A stretch of DNA of 64,000 nucleotides from Arthrobacter sp. Edens01. GTDB taxonomy: Bacteria > Actinomycetota > Actinomycetes > Actinomycetales > Micrococcaceae. The notes under the pieces are model-generated. The model was not told the origin of the DNA, searched no databases, and was given only the letters and a program-made list of their open reading frames with translations. The stretch is from positions 31,811-95,810 of the forward strand of contig NZ_LKIU01000004.1 of assembly GCF_001307035.1 (NCBI RefSeq). The letters are read 5' to 3'. Below are positions 26,528 through 36,141 of this stretch, piece by piece. The position numbers and the translations under genes were made by a program. Positions within the stretch are counted from its first letter, which is position 1. The number at the start of each line of letters is the position of its first letter.

Positions 26528-28955
26528 GTGCTGGGCTGCCCTCCACTATTTCCACATCCATTATCCGATGTATCGACACTACGCGTTCAACGTCCCTGCG
26601 CGGATCGAAGACCCTTACCCGGCCTTCACTTACGGAAAGAGGAACGAAGATCTCCTGCCGTTCATTCCCCTGGCTGTCCACAACACCCATTCGGACCGAG
26701 GACTTGGTCCGAATGGCCTTGCGCAGCGTTTCCAGCCCTACCAGCGGAACGGATTCATCTCCCTTTGGCGCCACCGCGGGTCCTCTCCCGCGGAGGGCCG
26801 CCAGCTGCGCTTCAAGGTCGTCCTCGCCGAGTTCCCACTGGTTTATCCGGGTGGGGGAGGACGACGGCGCCGGCACGGGCGGGCGGGCGTGGGAACCGTT
26901 CGCTTCGCGGGCGCGTCCTTCCATGACCGGGGAGTAGCCCAGATCGCGGATCGCCAGGGCGAGCTCCTGCGGAGTAGCGGCCGATGAGATCACAGTGGGT
27001 GCAATCCTCGTCAGTCCCAGTGCCCCGGCACGGGGGTCTGCCATGAGTGCGTTCAGCCCGGTTTCGTCGTCACTGCGAAGGTAGGACCAGGCTGCACCGA
27101 TGCGCAGCCGCCCGTGCCGTGCTGCCGTGTCCTCCACCAGATAGCGCAGCGGCTGCGGGACCTCCGTGGCCGAATAGTGGGCCAGGAACTCAAGGATCGA
27201 CGCCGCATCCATGTCAGCGTCCAGGGCCCGCCGGACCGAATTCGCGGAGAAACGGTAGATGGTCGCTGGTCCCTGCCCCTCGGCGTCGGCCACCAGGGAA
27301 AGCTGGCGGGCCACCTTTGGATCCAGGTAACCGGGGGCAACCGCGGTCAGGTCCGCCTGCAGCAGGAAGGAGCTCAGCGGTTCGGGAAGTGCCTCCCGCA
27401 GCCTCGCCGCGGCGCGGTCAAAATCTCCGGCGGCAACGGCGTGCCCCAGCTCGGTCAGGGCGCCGGACCCAACCAGTCCCAGCTGGGCGGCTTCCTTCAA
27501 CATGCCCGGAACCAGGCGGGCGAACCGGCGCTGCAGCCGCGGCTGGTGCCAGGTCAGGGCACCGATCAGGTCTTCGGCGTCGTAGGCTCCCGAATGTGCT
27601 TCCTCAAGCGACTCAGCCGCAGCAAGGGAAGCGAACATCTCCAGCATCCGGCGGCGGACCAGCGGTGCATCGGGACGGGAGAGTTCCCCCGCCAAAGCGT
27701 TGACGGAGCCGCCGCCTGGAAGCGGCGCACCGATAAGTGACGGCGCCCGTTCCGCGTCCAGCCAGGCTTTCACCAGATGCTGCCACTGCAGCTCGCGGTC
27801 CAGCGTGGGCCAGTCTGTTTCCGCGGCGCCCCAGCGGGACGTGGCCGCATCCAGCACGAGGAGCCCGGACAGTGCCGAGAGCTCAAGGAGCCAGGCAGTG
27901 GCCAGTGCATCCAGCCGGAGGGCATCGGACACCCGCCTGACTTCCCGGACGCCGACGCCGCCTGAGCGCAGGGTCCCCACGGGTGCTTCGGCTGCCACTG
28001 CCAGCAGTTCGGTGACCAGCCGGAGTGTTTCCGCCACGGCACCGTACGCTGCGTTATCCCGCAGGTTGTGGGGCACCGGGCGCGGAGTCGGCGGAACAGG
28101 ATCCAGCTGGAAGTCCGAGACGATTACGTGCCCCCGGGACGCCTGGCCAACCGGCCGCGGCAGCTCCACATGCAGGGCGTCCAGGGGGACAAGGAGACCA
28201 TGCGCCACCAGCCACTCCACAGGGGTGGGGGACGGATTGTCCAGCACCGCGCGGCTGATCGCAGCCTTGCGGGGGATGGTTCCCACCGGCGAGTACTTGA
28301 ACCGGCGCAGCAGGTCGTGGGTCTGGGGCGGGGCATCGGCCAGCAGTGCTTCCCAGCCGGCGGGGTCTGACACCAGATGGTGGAGGGAATGGGCTGCGGT
28401 GGACGGCGTATCTGCTTTTTCAATGGGCAGCCCGCGCTGGCGCAGGCCTTCGACAATGCCAACGAGGCGCTGACCGAACTCAGGCTGCTGGGCAGCGAGC
28501 GTTGAATAAGGGCGTCCCAGCCCTGCCGGGTAGGCGCCCAGTGCTTCACCCAGAACCGAAACCGGGAGATAGAACTTGCGTCCGGCGTCGGCTTTTGGTG
28601 CACCGGGATGAGGTGTGGCGCGGCGCAGCAGGGCCAGTGAATGCAGGTAGCTCAGGATCACGTCCAGGGACTTGATTGTCGATCCGGAGATGGAGGCCTT
28701 CAGCCACGAGGCCGTTGTGCTCAGGTGGGAGTCTTCGTTCGTTGTCAGGTCCAGGGCTTCCAATACCTGGAGCTGTGGTGCCGTGAGTTTTTCAAGCACG
28801 CGCTGTACGCTGATGCGCGTAGAAGCGCGGGCGGCCAGGGCCTGGAAATCCGGTACCGGAGGCAATGCCAGATCCGGCCGGGCGGTAAGGAGCTCACGCA
28901 GTTGTTCGTCACTGCGCGCTGCAAGGTCTTCGGCCAATGCTCGGATCGCGGACAT
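26520..28955 (-). CDS. Helicase-associated protein paired with XPB (Rv0862c-like)
   Basis: Large protein (811 aa from the ATG at 28955) found next to xpb across Actinobacteria. It has an N-terminal winged-helix-like region (RALAEDLAARSDEQLRELL; TAPQLQVLEALDLTTNE) and a C-terminal helicase-associated domain (FSANSVRRALDADMDAASILEFLAHYSATEVPQPLRYLVEDTAARHGRLRIG) that resembles the XPB N-terminal domain. No Walker motifs were seen, so it is not itself an ATPase. An in-frame ATG at 29027 would add 24 unrelated residues. TAACGT lies 8 bases before the chosen ATG with no Shine-Dalgarno, suggesting a leaderless message. Confidence 0.88.
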   Translation of the reverse strand: MSAIRALAEDLAARSDEQLRELLTARPDLALPPVPDFQALAARASTRISVQRVLEKLTAPQLQVLEALDLTTNEDSHLSTTASWLKASISGSTIKSLDVILSYLHSLALLRRATPHPGAPKADAGRKFYLPVSVLGEALGAYPAGLGRPYSTLAAQQPEFGQRLVGIVEGLRQRGLPIEKADTPSTAAHSLHHLVSDPAGWEALLADAPPQTHDLLRRFKYSPVGTIPRKAAISRAVLDNPSPTPVEWLVAHGLLVPLDALHVELPRPVGQASRGHVIVSDFQLDPVPPTPRPVPHNLRDNAAYGAVAETLRLVTELLAVAAEAPVGTLRSGGVGVREVRRVSDALRLDALATAWLLELSALSGLLVLDAATSRWGAAETDWPTLDRELQWQHLVKAWLDAERAPSLIGAPLPGGGSVNALAGELSRPDAPLVRRRMLEMFASLAAAESLEEAHSGAYDAEDLIGALTWHQPRLQRRFARLVPGMLKEAAQLGLVGSGALTELGHAVAAGDFDRAAARLREALPEPLSSFLLQADLTAVAPGYLDPKVARQLSLVADAEGQGPATIYRFSANSVRRALDADMDAASILEFLAHYSATEVPQPLRYLVEDTAARHGRLRIGAAWSYLRSDDETGLNALMADPRAGALGLTRIAPTVISSAATPQELALAIRDLGYSPVMEGRAREANGSHARPPVPAPSSSPTRINQWELGEDDLEAQLAALRGRGPAVAPKGDESVPLVGLETLRKAIRTKSSVRMGVVDSQGNERQEIFVPLSVSEGRVRVFDPRRDVERVVSIHRIMDVEIVEGSPAHG

Positions 28956-28995
28956 CGTCCAATACGTTACCCGAGTGGGACCGAAAACAAACGGG

Positions 28996-29322
28996 TTAGC
29001 CTCGGCGCCGCCGCACGATTGAGTCAATTACCAGCCCGGCCATCAGCAGGAAAGCTATGGGCAGGGCGTAAAACGCCCCGGCGGCGAACCCGGGCCAGAT
29101 GACTTCTCCGCGGAATGCTTCCAGCAGGAGCGCGGCAAGGCTGCCAACACCGGCCACAGCCAGGATGCCGGCCAGCACGGTCATTACAACCCTCAGCGGT
29201 GAACGCTTGGAATGCACCGGAGCTGTACCGGCGGTTGCAGTGAGTTTTTCCCCGCCGATGCGGGGGGTGGTTTCGCGGCCGTTTGAGGCGGCGTTTGCGG
29301 GGTTTGAACCCAAGTGCTCCAT
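28996..29322 (-). CDS. Small two-helix membrane protein of unknown function
   Basis: Not assigned to a family. 108 aa: a hydrophilic N-terminus of 40 residues, helix 1 (RVVMTVLAGILAVAGVGSLAALLLEAF), a short loop, helix 2 (FYALPIAFLLMAGLVIDSIV) and a basic RRRRG end that would stay cytosolic. It is upstream of and co-oriented with the helicase pair but 40 bases away, so an operon is possible. The positive-inside pattern supports a real protein. Confidence 0.65.
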   Translation of the reverse strand: MEHLGSNPANAASNGRETTPRIGGEKLTATAGTAPVHSKRSPLRVVMTVLAGILAVAGVGSLAALLLEAFRGEVIWPGFAAGAFYALPIAFLLMAGLVIDSIVRRRRG

Positions 29323-29562
29323 GGTCTTTAACGCTAACAGCTAAAAATCCGTGAACCCAAAGCGGGGCAGGCCGAGGATTAGGGAGCTCGGGATATTCTA
29401 ATGGGAAGACTCTTCCCCGTAGTATCTCAACAGGCATCCGCCGCCCGCATGATCCAGTGCTGGCATGGAAGCGGCCGGATGACTACGCGCGGATGTACCA
29501 CCCTTTCATCACGAGATGCGCTCGAGAGACTGCATCCCACAGCAAAGAACGAGGTAAGCGAA

Positions 29563-29946
29563 GTGCCCATCGGCAAGGTCAAGTGGTTCGACACTGGCAA
29601 AGGATTCGGATTCCTGGCCACTGACGACGGCCAGGAAGTCTTCCTGCATGCATCTGCGCTTCCCGCTGGCGTGAGCGAGGTGAAGCCCGGAACGCGCATG
29701 GAGTTTGGTGTGGCTGACGGACGGCGTGGCCCGCAGGCTCTCTCGGCCCGAATCCTGGAAGCGCCGCCGTCGGTGGTCAAGGCCACCCGCAAGCCTGCCG
29801 ACGACATGGCCGTGATTACCGAAGACCTCATTAAACTGTTGGATGGAATCTCCAACGGACTGCGCCGGGGCAGGTACCCCGAGAAGAAGCATGCGGCCAA
29901 GGTGGCTGCAGTGCTGCGGGCCGTTGCCGACGACCTTGATGCATAG
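29563..29946 (+). CDS. Cold shock protein with a C-terminal helical extension
   Basis: 127 aa, about 60 longer than a classic Csp. Residues 1-66 form the cold shock domain (PIGKVKWFDTGKGFGFLATD with RNP1 KGFGFL, RNP2 VFLHAS). The extension (residues 70-127) is predicted helical (VITEDLIKLLDGISNGLRRGRYPEKKHAAKVAAVLRAVADDLDA). The start is GTG at 29563, with GAGG 8 bases upstream. The extended form is known in Actinobacteria near xpb (Rv0871 region). It probably binds RNA; the extension's partner is unknown. Followed closely by the DUF3027 gene. Confidence 0.9.
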   Translation: MPIGKVKWFDTGKGFGFLATDDGQEVFLHASALPAGVSEVKPGTRMEFGVADGRRGPQALSARILEAPPSVVKATRKPADDMAVITEDLIKLLDGISNGLRRGRYPEKKHAAKVAAVLRAVADDLDA

Positions 29947-29961
29947 GGGCAGAACCACCGA

Positions 29962-30507
29962 GTGAAAACCACCGACGCGACCAATACCGACCAGACGCCG
30001 AAGCCTGCCGCGCGGAAACCTCCGCGCAAACCGTCGAAGCCTGACGCAGTGCTGGCCGCTGCCGTGGAAAGCGCGCGGGCAGCTCTGCTGGAAGTCGTGC
30101 CGGAGGAACAGGTGGGGGAATGGCTGAGCGTCGTTCCCGATGCAGACCGGCTCGTGACCCACCGGTTCCGGGCCAACCGTCCCGGTTACCGGGGCTGGGA
30201 ATGGTATGCCACCGTGGCACGCGTGCCGCGCGGCAAGGTTGCCACTGTCTGCGAAGTGGGCCTGCTGCCCTCAGCCGACGCGGTACTGGCCCCTGAGTGG
30301 GTGCCGTGGTCTGAGCGGGTCCGCCCCGAAGACGTCGCAACCCAGGAACCGGGCGAAGAAGCCGCAGCTGGGAGCCAGCCTGATGGTGCCCCGGTGAAGG
30401 AACCCGAAGCAGCAGCGGAGGCCACCCCGGCTGAAACTGAACCTGAAACTGAAGCGGAAGATGAACAGGAAGCCGCAGCGTCACCTGCGGCCGTGGAGGA
30501 CGAATAA
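29962..30507 (+). CDS. DUF3027 family protein
   Basis: Actinobacterial protein of unknown function (181 aa, GTG start). The core is conserved: VESARAALLEVVPEEQVGEWL, VTHRFRANRPGYRGWEWYATVARVPRGK, TVCEVGLLPSADAVLAPEWVPW. The C-terminal 55 residues are an acidic Glu/Ala-rich disordered tail. Fifteen bases after the csp gene, so co-transcribed. In Mycobacterium the homologue (Rv0883c) lies beside serC, as it nearly does here. Confidence 0.85.
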   Translation: MKTTDATNTDQTPKPAARKPPRKPSKPDAVLAAAVESARAALLEVVPEEQVGEWLSVVPDADRLVTHRFRANRPGYRGWEWYATVARVPRGKVATVCEVGLLPSADAVLAPEWVPWSERVRPEDVATQEPGEEAAAGSQPDGAPVKEPEAAAEATPAETEPETEAEDEQEAAASPAAVEDE

Positions 30508-30562
30508 GCGGTGAGTGCATGGAACGCGGTTCACGATCCCGGACGGGAGAAGTGAACCCAAA

Positions 30563-31846
30563 ATGTTCCGTTCGCTTCGAATCTTCAACTACCGCATCTG
30601 GTTCCTTGGAGCCCTGGTCTCCAACATCGGAACCTGGATGCAGCGCACCGCCCAGGACTGGCTTGTCTATGACATCCTGACGAACCAGGACGCCGCGGCC
30701 ATGGGTATTGTCATGGCCCTCCAGCTTGGACCGCAGCTGCTGCTGGCGCCGTGGGCCGGGCTGGTGGCAGACACCTATGACCGGCGCAAGGTGCTGCTCA
30801 CCACGCAGGTCTCCATGGCGGCGCTTGGTGCCGGACTGGGCCTGCTGGTCCTCTCCGGCCACGCACATCTGTGGCATGTCTACGCTTTCGCCCTGGCGCT
30901 GGGCGTGGTCTCCGCTGTTGATGCCCCGGCCCGCCAGAGCTTTGTCTCCGAAGTTGTCAGCGAGGAAAACCTTCCCAATGCCGTCGCGCTGAACAGTGCG
31001 TCCTTCAACGGGGCGCGGATGGTCGGTCCGGCAGCCGCCGGCCTGCTTACCGTTGCCGTCGGACCAGGATGGGTTTTCCTTATTAACACCGTGACTTTCG
31101 CGGCAATGGTCCTGGCACTGCTGAAGATGCGTTCTTCCGAGCTGCGCGTGCTGCCCAAGGCCCCACCCGGCAAGGGCCGCATCCGCGCCGGACTGAAATA
31201 TGTGCGCTACCGTCCGGACCTGGTGATGGTCCTGGTGGCGATCTTCATCGTAGGTACCTTCGGGCTTAACTTCGCTGTCTATATAGCTGCCATGGCACGT
31301 ACCGAGTTCGGTCAGGATGCCGGGATCTTCGGGCCGCTGAACTCGATCATGGCCATCGGGTCCGTTGCCGGTGCGCTGCTGTCTGCACGCCGTGACAAGC
31401 CGCGGCTCCGGTTCATCTTCGGAGCAGCCGGCGCTTTTGGAGTTGCCTGCATGCTGGCCGCACTTTCGCCGAATCTCTGGATCTTTGCGCTTTCCCTGAT
31501 TCCGGTGGGACTGTTTGCCCTCACCCTGATGACCAGTGCCAACGCCTACGTGCAGACCACCACAACGCCGGTGATGCGCGGCAGGGTCATGGCCCTGTAC
31601 TTCGCGATTTTCCTCGGCGGCACCCCGCTGGGAGCACCGATCGTGGGCTGGGTGTCCAACGCCTTCGGTCCACGCTGGAGCCTGGGTGTTGCTGCTGCCT
31701 CCGGTCTCATTACCGCCGTGATCGGCCTGGTCTGGGCCTGGCGGGCCCACCATCTGCGACTGCACTACGACCGCACGATGCCGCGGCGCCTCTACCTGAC
31801 AAGCAACGCCACTGAGTCCATAACCGAAGAGGACCCCAGACCGTAG
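30563..31846 (+). CDS. MFS exporter (EntS-like, MFS_3)
   Basis: Twelve-helix membrane carrier (427 aa). It opens with MFRSLRIFNYRIWFLGALVSNIGTWMQRTAQDWLVYD, the characteristic MFS_3 start, and continues with LLAPWAGLVADTYDRRKVLL (motif A) and VDAPARQSFVSEVVSEENLPNAVALNSASFNGARMVGPAAAG. ATG 30563 is preferred over a GTG at 30515 because homologues begin at this Met; GGGAGAAG is upstream. It lacks the C-terminal barrel of the exporter at 7385. Substrate unknown. Confidence 0.9.
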   Translation: MFRSLRIFNYRIWFLGALVSNIGTWMQRTAQDWLVYDILTNQDAAAMGIVMALQLGPQLLLAPWAGLVADTYDRRKVLLTTQVSMAALGAGLGLLVLSGHAHLWHVYAFALALGVVSAVDAPARQSFVSEVVSEENLPNAVALNSASFNGARMVGPAAAGLLTVAVGPGWVFLINTVTFAAMVLALLKMRSSELRVLPKAPPGKGRIRAGLKYVRYRPDLVMVLVAIFIVGTFGLNFAVYIAAMARTEFGQDAGIFGPLNSIMAIGSVAGALLSARRDKPRLRFIFGAAGAFGVACMLAALSPNLWIFALSLIPVGLFALTLMTSANAYVQTTTTPVMRGRVMALYFAIFLGGTPLGAPIVGWVSNAFGPRWSLGVAAASGLITAVIGLVWAWRAHHLRLHYDRTMPRRLYLTSNATESITEEDPRP

Positions 31847-31859
31847 AACGGTGCTGGGG
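31834..31859 (+). terminator. Stem-loop terminator over the MFS stop codon
   Basis: CCCCAGACCGT (31834-31844) pairs with ACGGT-CTGGGG (31848-31859, one bulged G), with the stop codon inside the hairpin. Lies between the convergent MFS and serC genes. Confidence 0.6.
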
Positions 31860-31894
31860 CCCTCTCTATGCGGCCACGGCCGCGTACGTTGTGT

Positions 31895-33094
<1,200 letters not shown>

Positions 33095-33244
33095 CTATTT
33101 GTGACCGCTGGGAAGTGAGCGATTCACAGGGGTGGATAATTCTGTCCGTCTTGCGCCGATGGGCTAACGTGGAGACGAAACCGGCGGCGCGGTCTGTGCC
33201 GCAGCGGTTATTCACTTCCGCACGATTGCTAGGAGCGGCTGGTC

Positions 33245-33946
33245 ATGACGGACCTCATCGACACAACTGAGATGTATCTTCGAACCATCCTTGAGCTCGA
33301 AGAAGAGAACATCGTCGCACTGCGGGCACGCATTGCAGAGCGTCTGCGCCATTCCGGCCCAACCGTTTCACAGACCATCGGGCGCATGGAGCGCGACGGG
33401 CTGGTAGTCGTTTCCGGTACCCGTCAGCTTGAACTGACGGATCTGGGCCGCAGGCGAGCCACAGAAGTGATGCGCAAGCACCGGCTCGCCGAACGGCTGC
33501 TGGCTGACGTGATCGGCCTGGACTGGGCGTACGTCCATGACGAGGCGTGCCGGTGGGAACACGTTATGAGTGAGCGGGTGGAGCGCCGTCTCTACGATCT
33601 GCTCGGCAAGCCCACCGAGTCTCCCTACGGAAATCCAATCCCCGGCCTGGAAGCACTGGGCGGAGCGGCCGCCGTTCCTCCCGCGATGCCCTACCAGGAC
33701 CTTCTCTCCGCCGTCGGGACGGCAGGTGCAGGGCAGTCGATGGTCCTGGAACGGCTCGCCGAACCTATCCAGGTGGATCCGGAGCTCCTGACCCAGCTCG
33801 ACGAAGCCGGGCTGCGGCCCGGTGCCACCATCACTGCCGAGGTTGTGGGAGGCTACGTCTCAGTCCGCGTCCCGGGGATCGAAGGCGCCCTTGAGCTTCC
33901 CGCTGAAGTCGCTTCGCACGTGTTTGTCTCCGCCTCCAGTTCGTGA
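33245..33946 (+). CDS. ideR: Iron-dependent regulator IdeR (DtxR family)
   Basis: Fe(II)-activated repressor of iron uptake genes (233 aa). The N-terminal winged HTH (RARIAERLRHSGPTVSQTIGRMERDGLVVV) is nearly the IdeR sequence. Every metal ligand is in place: primary site M10, C102, E105, H106; ancillary site H79, E83, H98. The C-terminal SH3-like domain (GATITAEVVGGYVSVRVPG) is present, which supports IdeR over MntR. AGGAG lies before the ATG. Likely targets in this window would be the siderophore-interacting protein and the heme-degrading protein, but no clear IdeR box was found in front of them. Confidence 0.95.
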   Translation: MTDLIDTTEMYLRTILELEEENIVALRARIAERLRHSGPTVSQTIGRMERDGLVVVSGTRQLELTDLGRRRATEVMRKHRLAERLLADVIGLDWAYVHDEACRWEHVMSERVERRLYDLLGKPTESPYGNPIPGLEALGGAAAVPPAMPYQDLLSAVGTAGAGQSMVLERLAEPIQVDPELLTQLDEAGLRPGATITAEVVGGYVSVRVPGIEGALELPAEVASHVFVSASSS

Positions 33947-34048
33947 CCTTCCGCCGCTGAAGGTAACGGAATGGTATCTTTCAGGCTTTTTCCCCTATAG
34001 TGGCTTCTGACTACAGCAACAACACCGTTAACCGGTCCAACAGCCTAA

Positions 34049-34238
34049 CCCTGCCACTGGACCGCAGGTGCCACCGTTCGCGGGCAGGGGCGGAGGACCC
34101 AACAACCGGCAGCCCAGCTGCCTTGGGGTGAAGCCTCCGAGCACCACAGGAACATCCAGGACTGGATATCCCTGTGCGTCGGGGGCCGAGTTTCTCTACT
34201 CGAATCCGACAGCTAACTTCGCAGGCTTGTAGAGAGGG
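34049..34238 (+). ncRNA. Cyclic-di-AMP riboswitch (ydaO-yuaA class) upstream of the M23 peptidase
   Basis: Conserved blocks in order: CCCTGCC/GGCAGGG closing helix (34049-34055 with 34083-34089), CGGAGGACCCAAC, TTGGGGTGAAGCC, GGGGGCCGAG and CGAATCCGACAGCTAAC followed by TCGCAGGC. TCTCTAC (34193-34199) can pair with GTAGAGA (34229-34235), which overlaps the ribosome-binding site AGAGAGGG. A candidate -10, TATAGT, lies at 33996-34001. This class is usually an OFF switch for c-di-AMP and in Actinobacteria commonly controls wall hydrolases. Confidence 0.93.
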
Positions 34239-34244
34239 AACCAC

Positions 34245-35012
34245 TTGTCGAAGCATGCTGCTTCGGGCAGGCGCAGGGCCGAATCACCGGCCATGGAACT
34301 GCGCCCACGCACCGCTAACCGGTCCGCCGGCAGGCGCCGCGCCGAACCTGCCCACCGTCCACTGGGCGGTTCCGCCCAGAAATTTGCCATCACCGCTGCG
34401 GCTTCCGGACTCGTCCTCACCGTCGTAATGCCTACGACGGCGGCCGCCACGGACCCCGTCATGGAACCGGAGCCCACAGCAGCGGAGATGCCGGTCTCGG
34501 CTGATCCGGATGCGGTCCTGTCCTTTGACCGGGCGGCGCTGACTTCCAAGTTCGATCCCGACGCCAAGCTTCGCGGGCTGACTGTCGCAGGGACGGACGT
34601 CATCCCGGCTGCGGCCAAGGGGACGCTGGCCAACCCGCTGGACTCCGAGCCCGTCCAGACCTCCGCTTTCGGTTACCGGGTCAGCCCGATCACCGGCGCA
34701 GCCGGAGAGCTGCACACGGGTCAGGACTACGCGGCAGCCTGCGGGACCGAGGTGACCGCCGCCGCTGCCGGGACTGTGAAGTCGGCCGGCTGGCATCCGT
34801 ACGGTGGCGGAAACCGTGTTGTTCTCGACCACGGCAACGGAGTGGAGACGACCTATAACCATCTCTCCGCCATGAGCGTCTCGGTAGGCGACACCGTGGA
34901 GCGCGGACACCTTGTTGGCGCCAGCGGAAGCACCGGCGCATCGACGGGATGCCACCTGCACTTCGAAGTACTCGTAAATGGCACTCCAGTCGACCCCCTG
35001 GCCTGGTTGTGA
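34245..35012 (+). CDS. Secreted M23-family peptidoglycan endopeptidase
   Basis: LytM-type zinc peptidase (255 aa) that cuts peptide bridges of peptidoglycan outside the cell. TTG start at 34245 with AGAGAGGG upstream. A basic N-terminus and a hydrophobic segment (FAITAAASGLVLTVVMPTTAAAT, 47-69) form a signal sequence. The C-terminal M23 domain has ligands H157 and D161 (LHTGQDYAA) and H239, with catalytic H206 (YNHLS) and H237 (GCHLHFE). It sits behind a c-di-AMP riboswitch, linking wall cutting to osmotic and wall stress signalling. Confidence 0.93.
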   Translation: MSKHAASGRRRAESPAMELRPRTANRSAGRRRAEPAHRPLGGSAQKFAITAAASGLVLTVVMPTTAAATDPVMEPEPTAAEMPVSADPDAVLSFDRAALTSKFDPDAKLRGLTVAGTDVIPAAAKGTLANPLDSEPVQTSAFGYRVSPITGAAGELHTGQDYAAACGTEVTAAAAGTVKSAGWHPYGGGNRVVLDHGNGVETTYNHLSAMSVSVGDTVERGHLVGASGSTGASTGCHLHFEVLVNGTPVDPLAWL

Positions 35013-35062
35013 CCGCCGCAATACCCTTTCGTGACCTGAGCGTGACATTTCAGTGATGTTGT

Positions 35063-35104
35063 TATATTCTCGTCACCGTGCCTGATTCGCCAAAGATCAG
35101 GCAC
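35063..35104 (+). promoter_or_regulatory. Candidate promoter and leader hairpin of the second riboswitch operon
   Basis: TATATT (35063-35068) is a good -10; a TGACAT at 35043 is close to a -35 but the spacing is short. Directly downstream, GTGCCTGAT (35078-35086) pairs with ATCAGGCAC (35096-35104), a 9-bp stem that could end read-through from the M23 gene or form the leader's 5' end. Confidence 0.45.
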
Positions 35105-35123
35105 TCTCGAACAGATAGCCGAG

Positions 35124-35290
35124 CTCTGCCACTGTCCGAGATCCGTTCGCAAAATCGCATGGCAGAGGCGGGGGAACCAATTTCGGGTTTCGCAAGAAGC
35201 CCTAGGGGTTAAGTTGCCGGACTTAGCAGTCCAGCAACCGGGTGACTCCCATCCGAATCCGACAGCTCACCTCGTAGGCATTGGGAGAGG
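35124..35290 (+). ncRNA. Cyclic-di-AMP riboswitch (ydaO-yuaA class) upstream of the NlpC/P60-like pair
   Basis: Helix CTCTGCCA (35124-35131) with TGGCAGAG (35160-35167), then GCGGGGGAACCAA, AGGGGTTAAG, CCGGGTGACTCCC and the hallmark CGAATCCGACAGCTCACCTCGTAGGC. CTCCCA (35246-35251) pairs with TGGGAG (35282-35287), which includes the ribosome-binding site GGGAGAGG. The architecture equals that of the first riboswitch though the helix bases differ, which supports function. Confidence 0.94.
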
Positions 35291-35298
35291 CAAAAACT

Positions 35299-36105
35299 GT
35301 GTCATCAGTCAATTCTGGCCGCCGTCGTGCAGCCACCCCGCAGGTAAGCACGCTTACCGCACTGTCCAAGGCCGTAACCGCTAACGCAGGTTCGGTAGGC
35401 CGCCAGGCAGCCGTCGTCGTCGCAGCTTCCGGCCTTGTTCTGGCCGCCGGCATGCCGGCCCAGGCAGCTCCGGTTTCCACCGATCGGCAGGCTCTCGAAG
35501 CCACCCCCCTCAACGTTGTGACCTCGAACGGAACCGTCACGGTTTCCGAGCAGGCACCCTTCGAACTTCCGGTCCAGCCGCTGGCCGGCTCCCTCTCCGG
35601 AGCCGAGACCCGCGCACAGATCGCCGCCGCAGAGCAGGCAGCAGCCGAAGAAGCAGCAGCTGTTGCTGCCGCTGCCCAGCAGGAGGCCGTAGCCGCTGCT
35701 GAGGTGGCTGCCCAGCAGACCGCCGCTGCCCCGGCTCAGGCCGCCGGCAACGTCACCACCGCATCTTCCGCTCCCGCAGCGCCCGAGGTTGGCGCCAGCG
35801 GCGTCGCCGCCGGGCTCGTCGCCTCCGCCTACGCCCAGATCGGCGTTGCCCAGGACTGCACCGCCATGGTTGAGAACGCTCTGCGTTCGGTTGGCAAGTC
35901 CGTTGGCGACCTCGCACCGGGCCAGTTCTTCGCCTTCGGCGCAGTTGTTGGCAGCCCGCAGGCCGGCGACCTCGTTATCACCGGCGGCCACGTCGCTATC
36001 TACGTAGGCAACGGCCAGGTCATCAGCGGTGGCCTCAACGGCATGAACACCGGTCTGCACTCCCTGTCTGATCTTCCCGGCGCAAGCTTCGTCCGCGTCA
36101 GCTGA
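35299..36105 (+). CDS. Secreted NlpC/P60-like wall hydrolase (paralogue 1)
   Basis: 268 aa. The start is GTG at 35299, 8 bases after GGGAGAGG. Signal segment RQAAVVVAASGLVLAAGMPAQAA (35-57). A long Ala/Glu/Gln helical linker (100-150) could be coiled-coil. A C-terminal NlpC/P60-like domain has C187 (IGVAQDCTAMVENAL) and H231 (TGGHVAIYVGNGQVISGG). The usual YDCSGLV around the nucleophile is altered to QDCTAMV, and the domain is short, so activity is probable but unproven. It lies behind a c-di-AMP riboswitch and 36 bases before its paralogue. Confidence 0.85.
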   Translation: MSSVNSGRRRAATPQVSTLTALSKAVTANAGSVGRQAAVVVAASGLVLAAGMPAQAAPVSTDRQALEATPLNVVTSNGTVTVSEQAPFELPVQPLAGSLSGAETRAQIAAAEQAAAEEAAAVAAAAQQEAVAAAEVAAQQTAAAPAQAAGNVTTASSAPAAPEVGASGVAAGLVASAYAQIGVAQDCTAMVENALRSVGKSVGDLAPGQFFAFGAVVGSPQAGDLVITGGHVAIYVGNGQVISGGLNGMNTGLHSLSDLPGASFVRVS

Positions 36106-36141
36106 CGCTCAGTTGCCAGAACCAACGGAGAAAACCCCTAA

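Noticed and set aside
29831-31765. A 644-codon minus-strand open frame across csp, DUF3027 and the MFS gene
   Set aside because: Gln/His/Arg-rich translation without domains, antisense to three well-supported genes.
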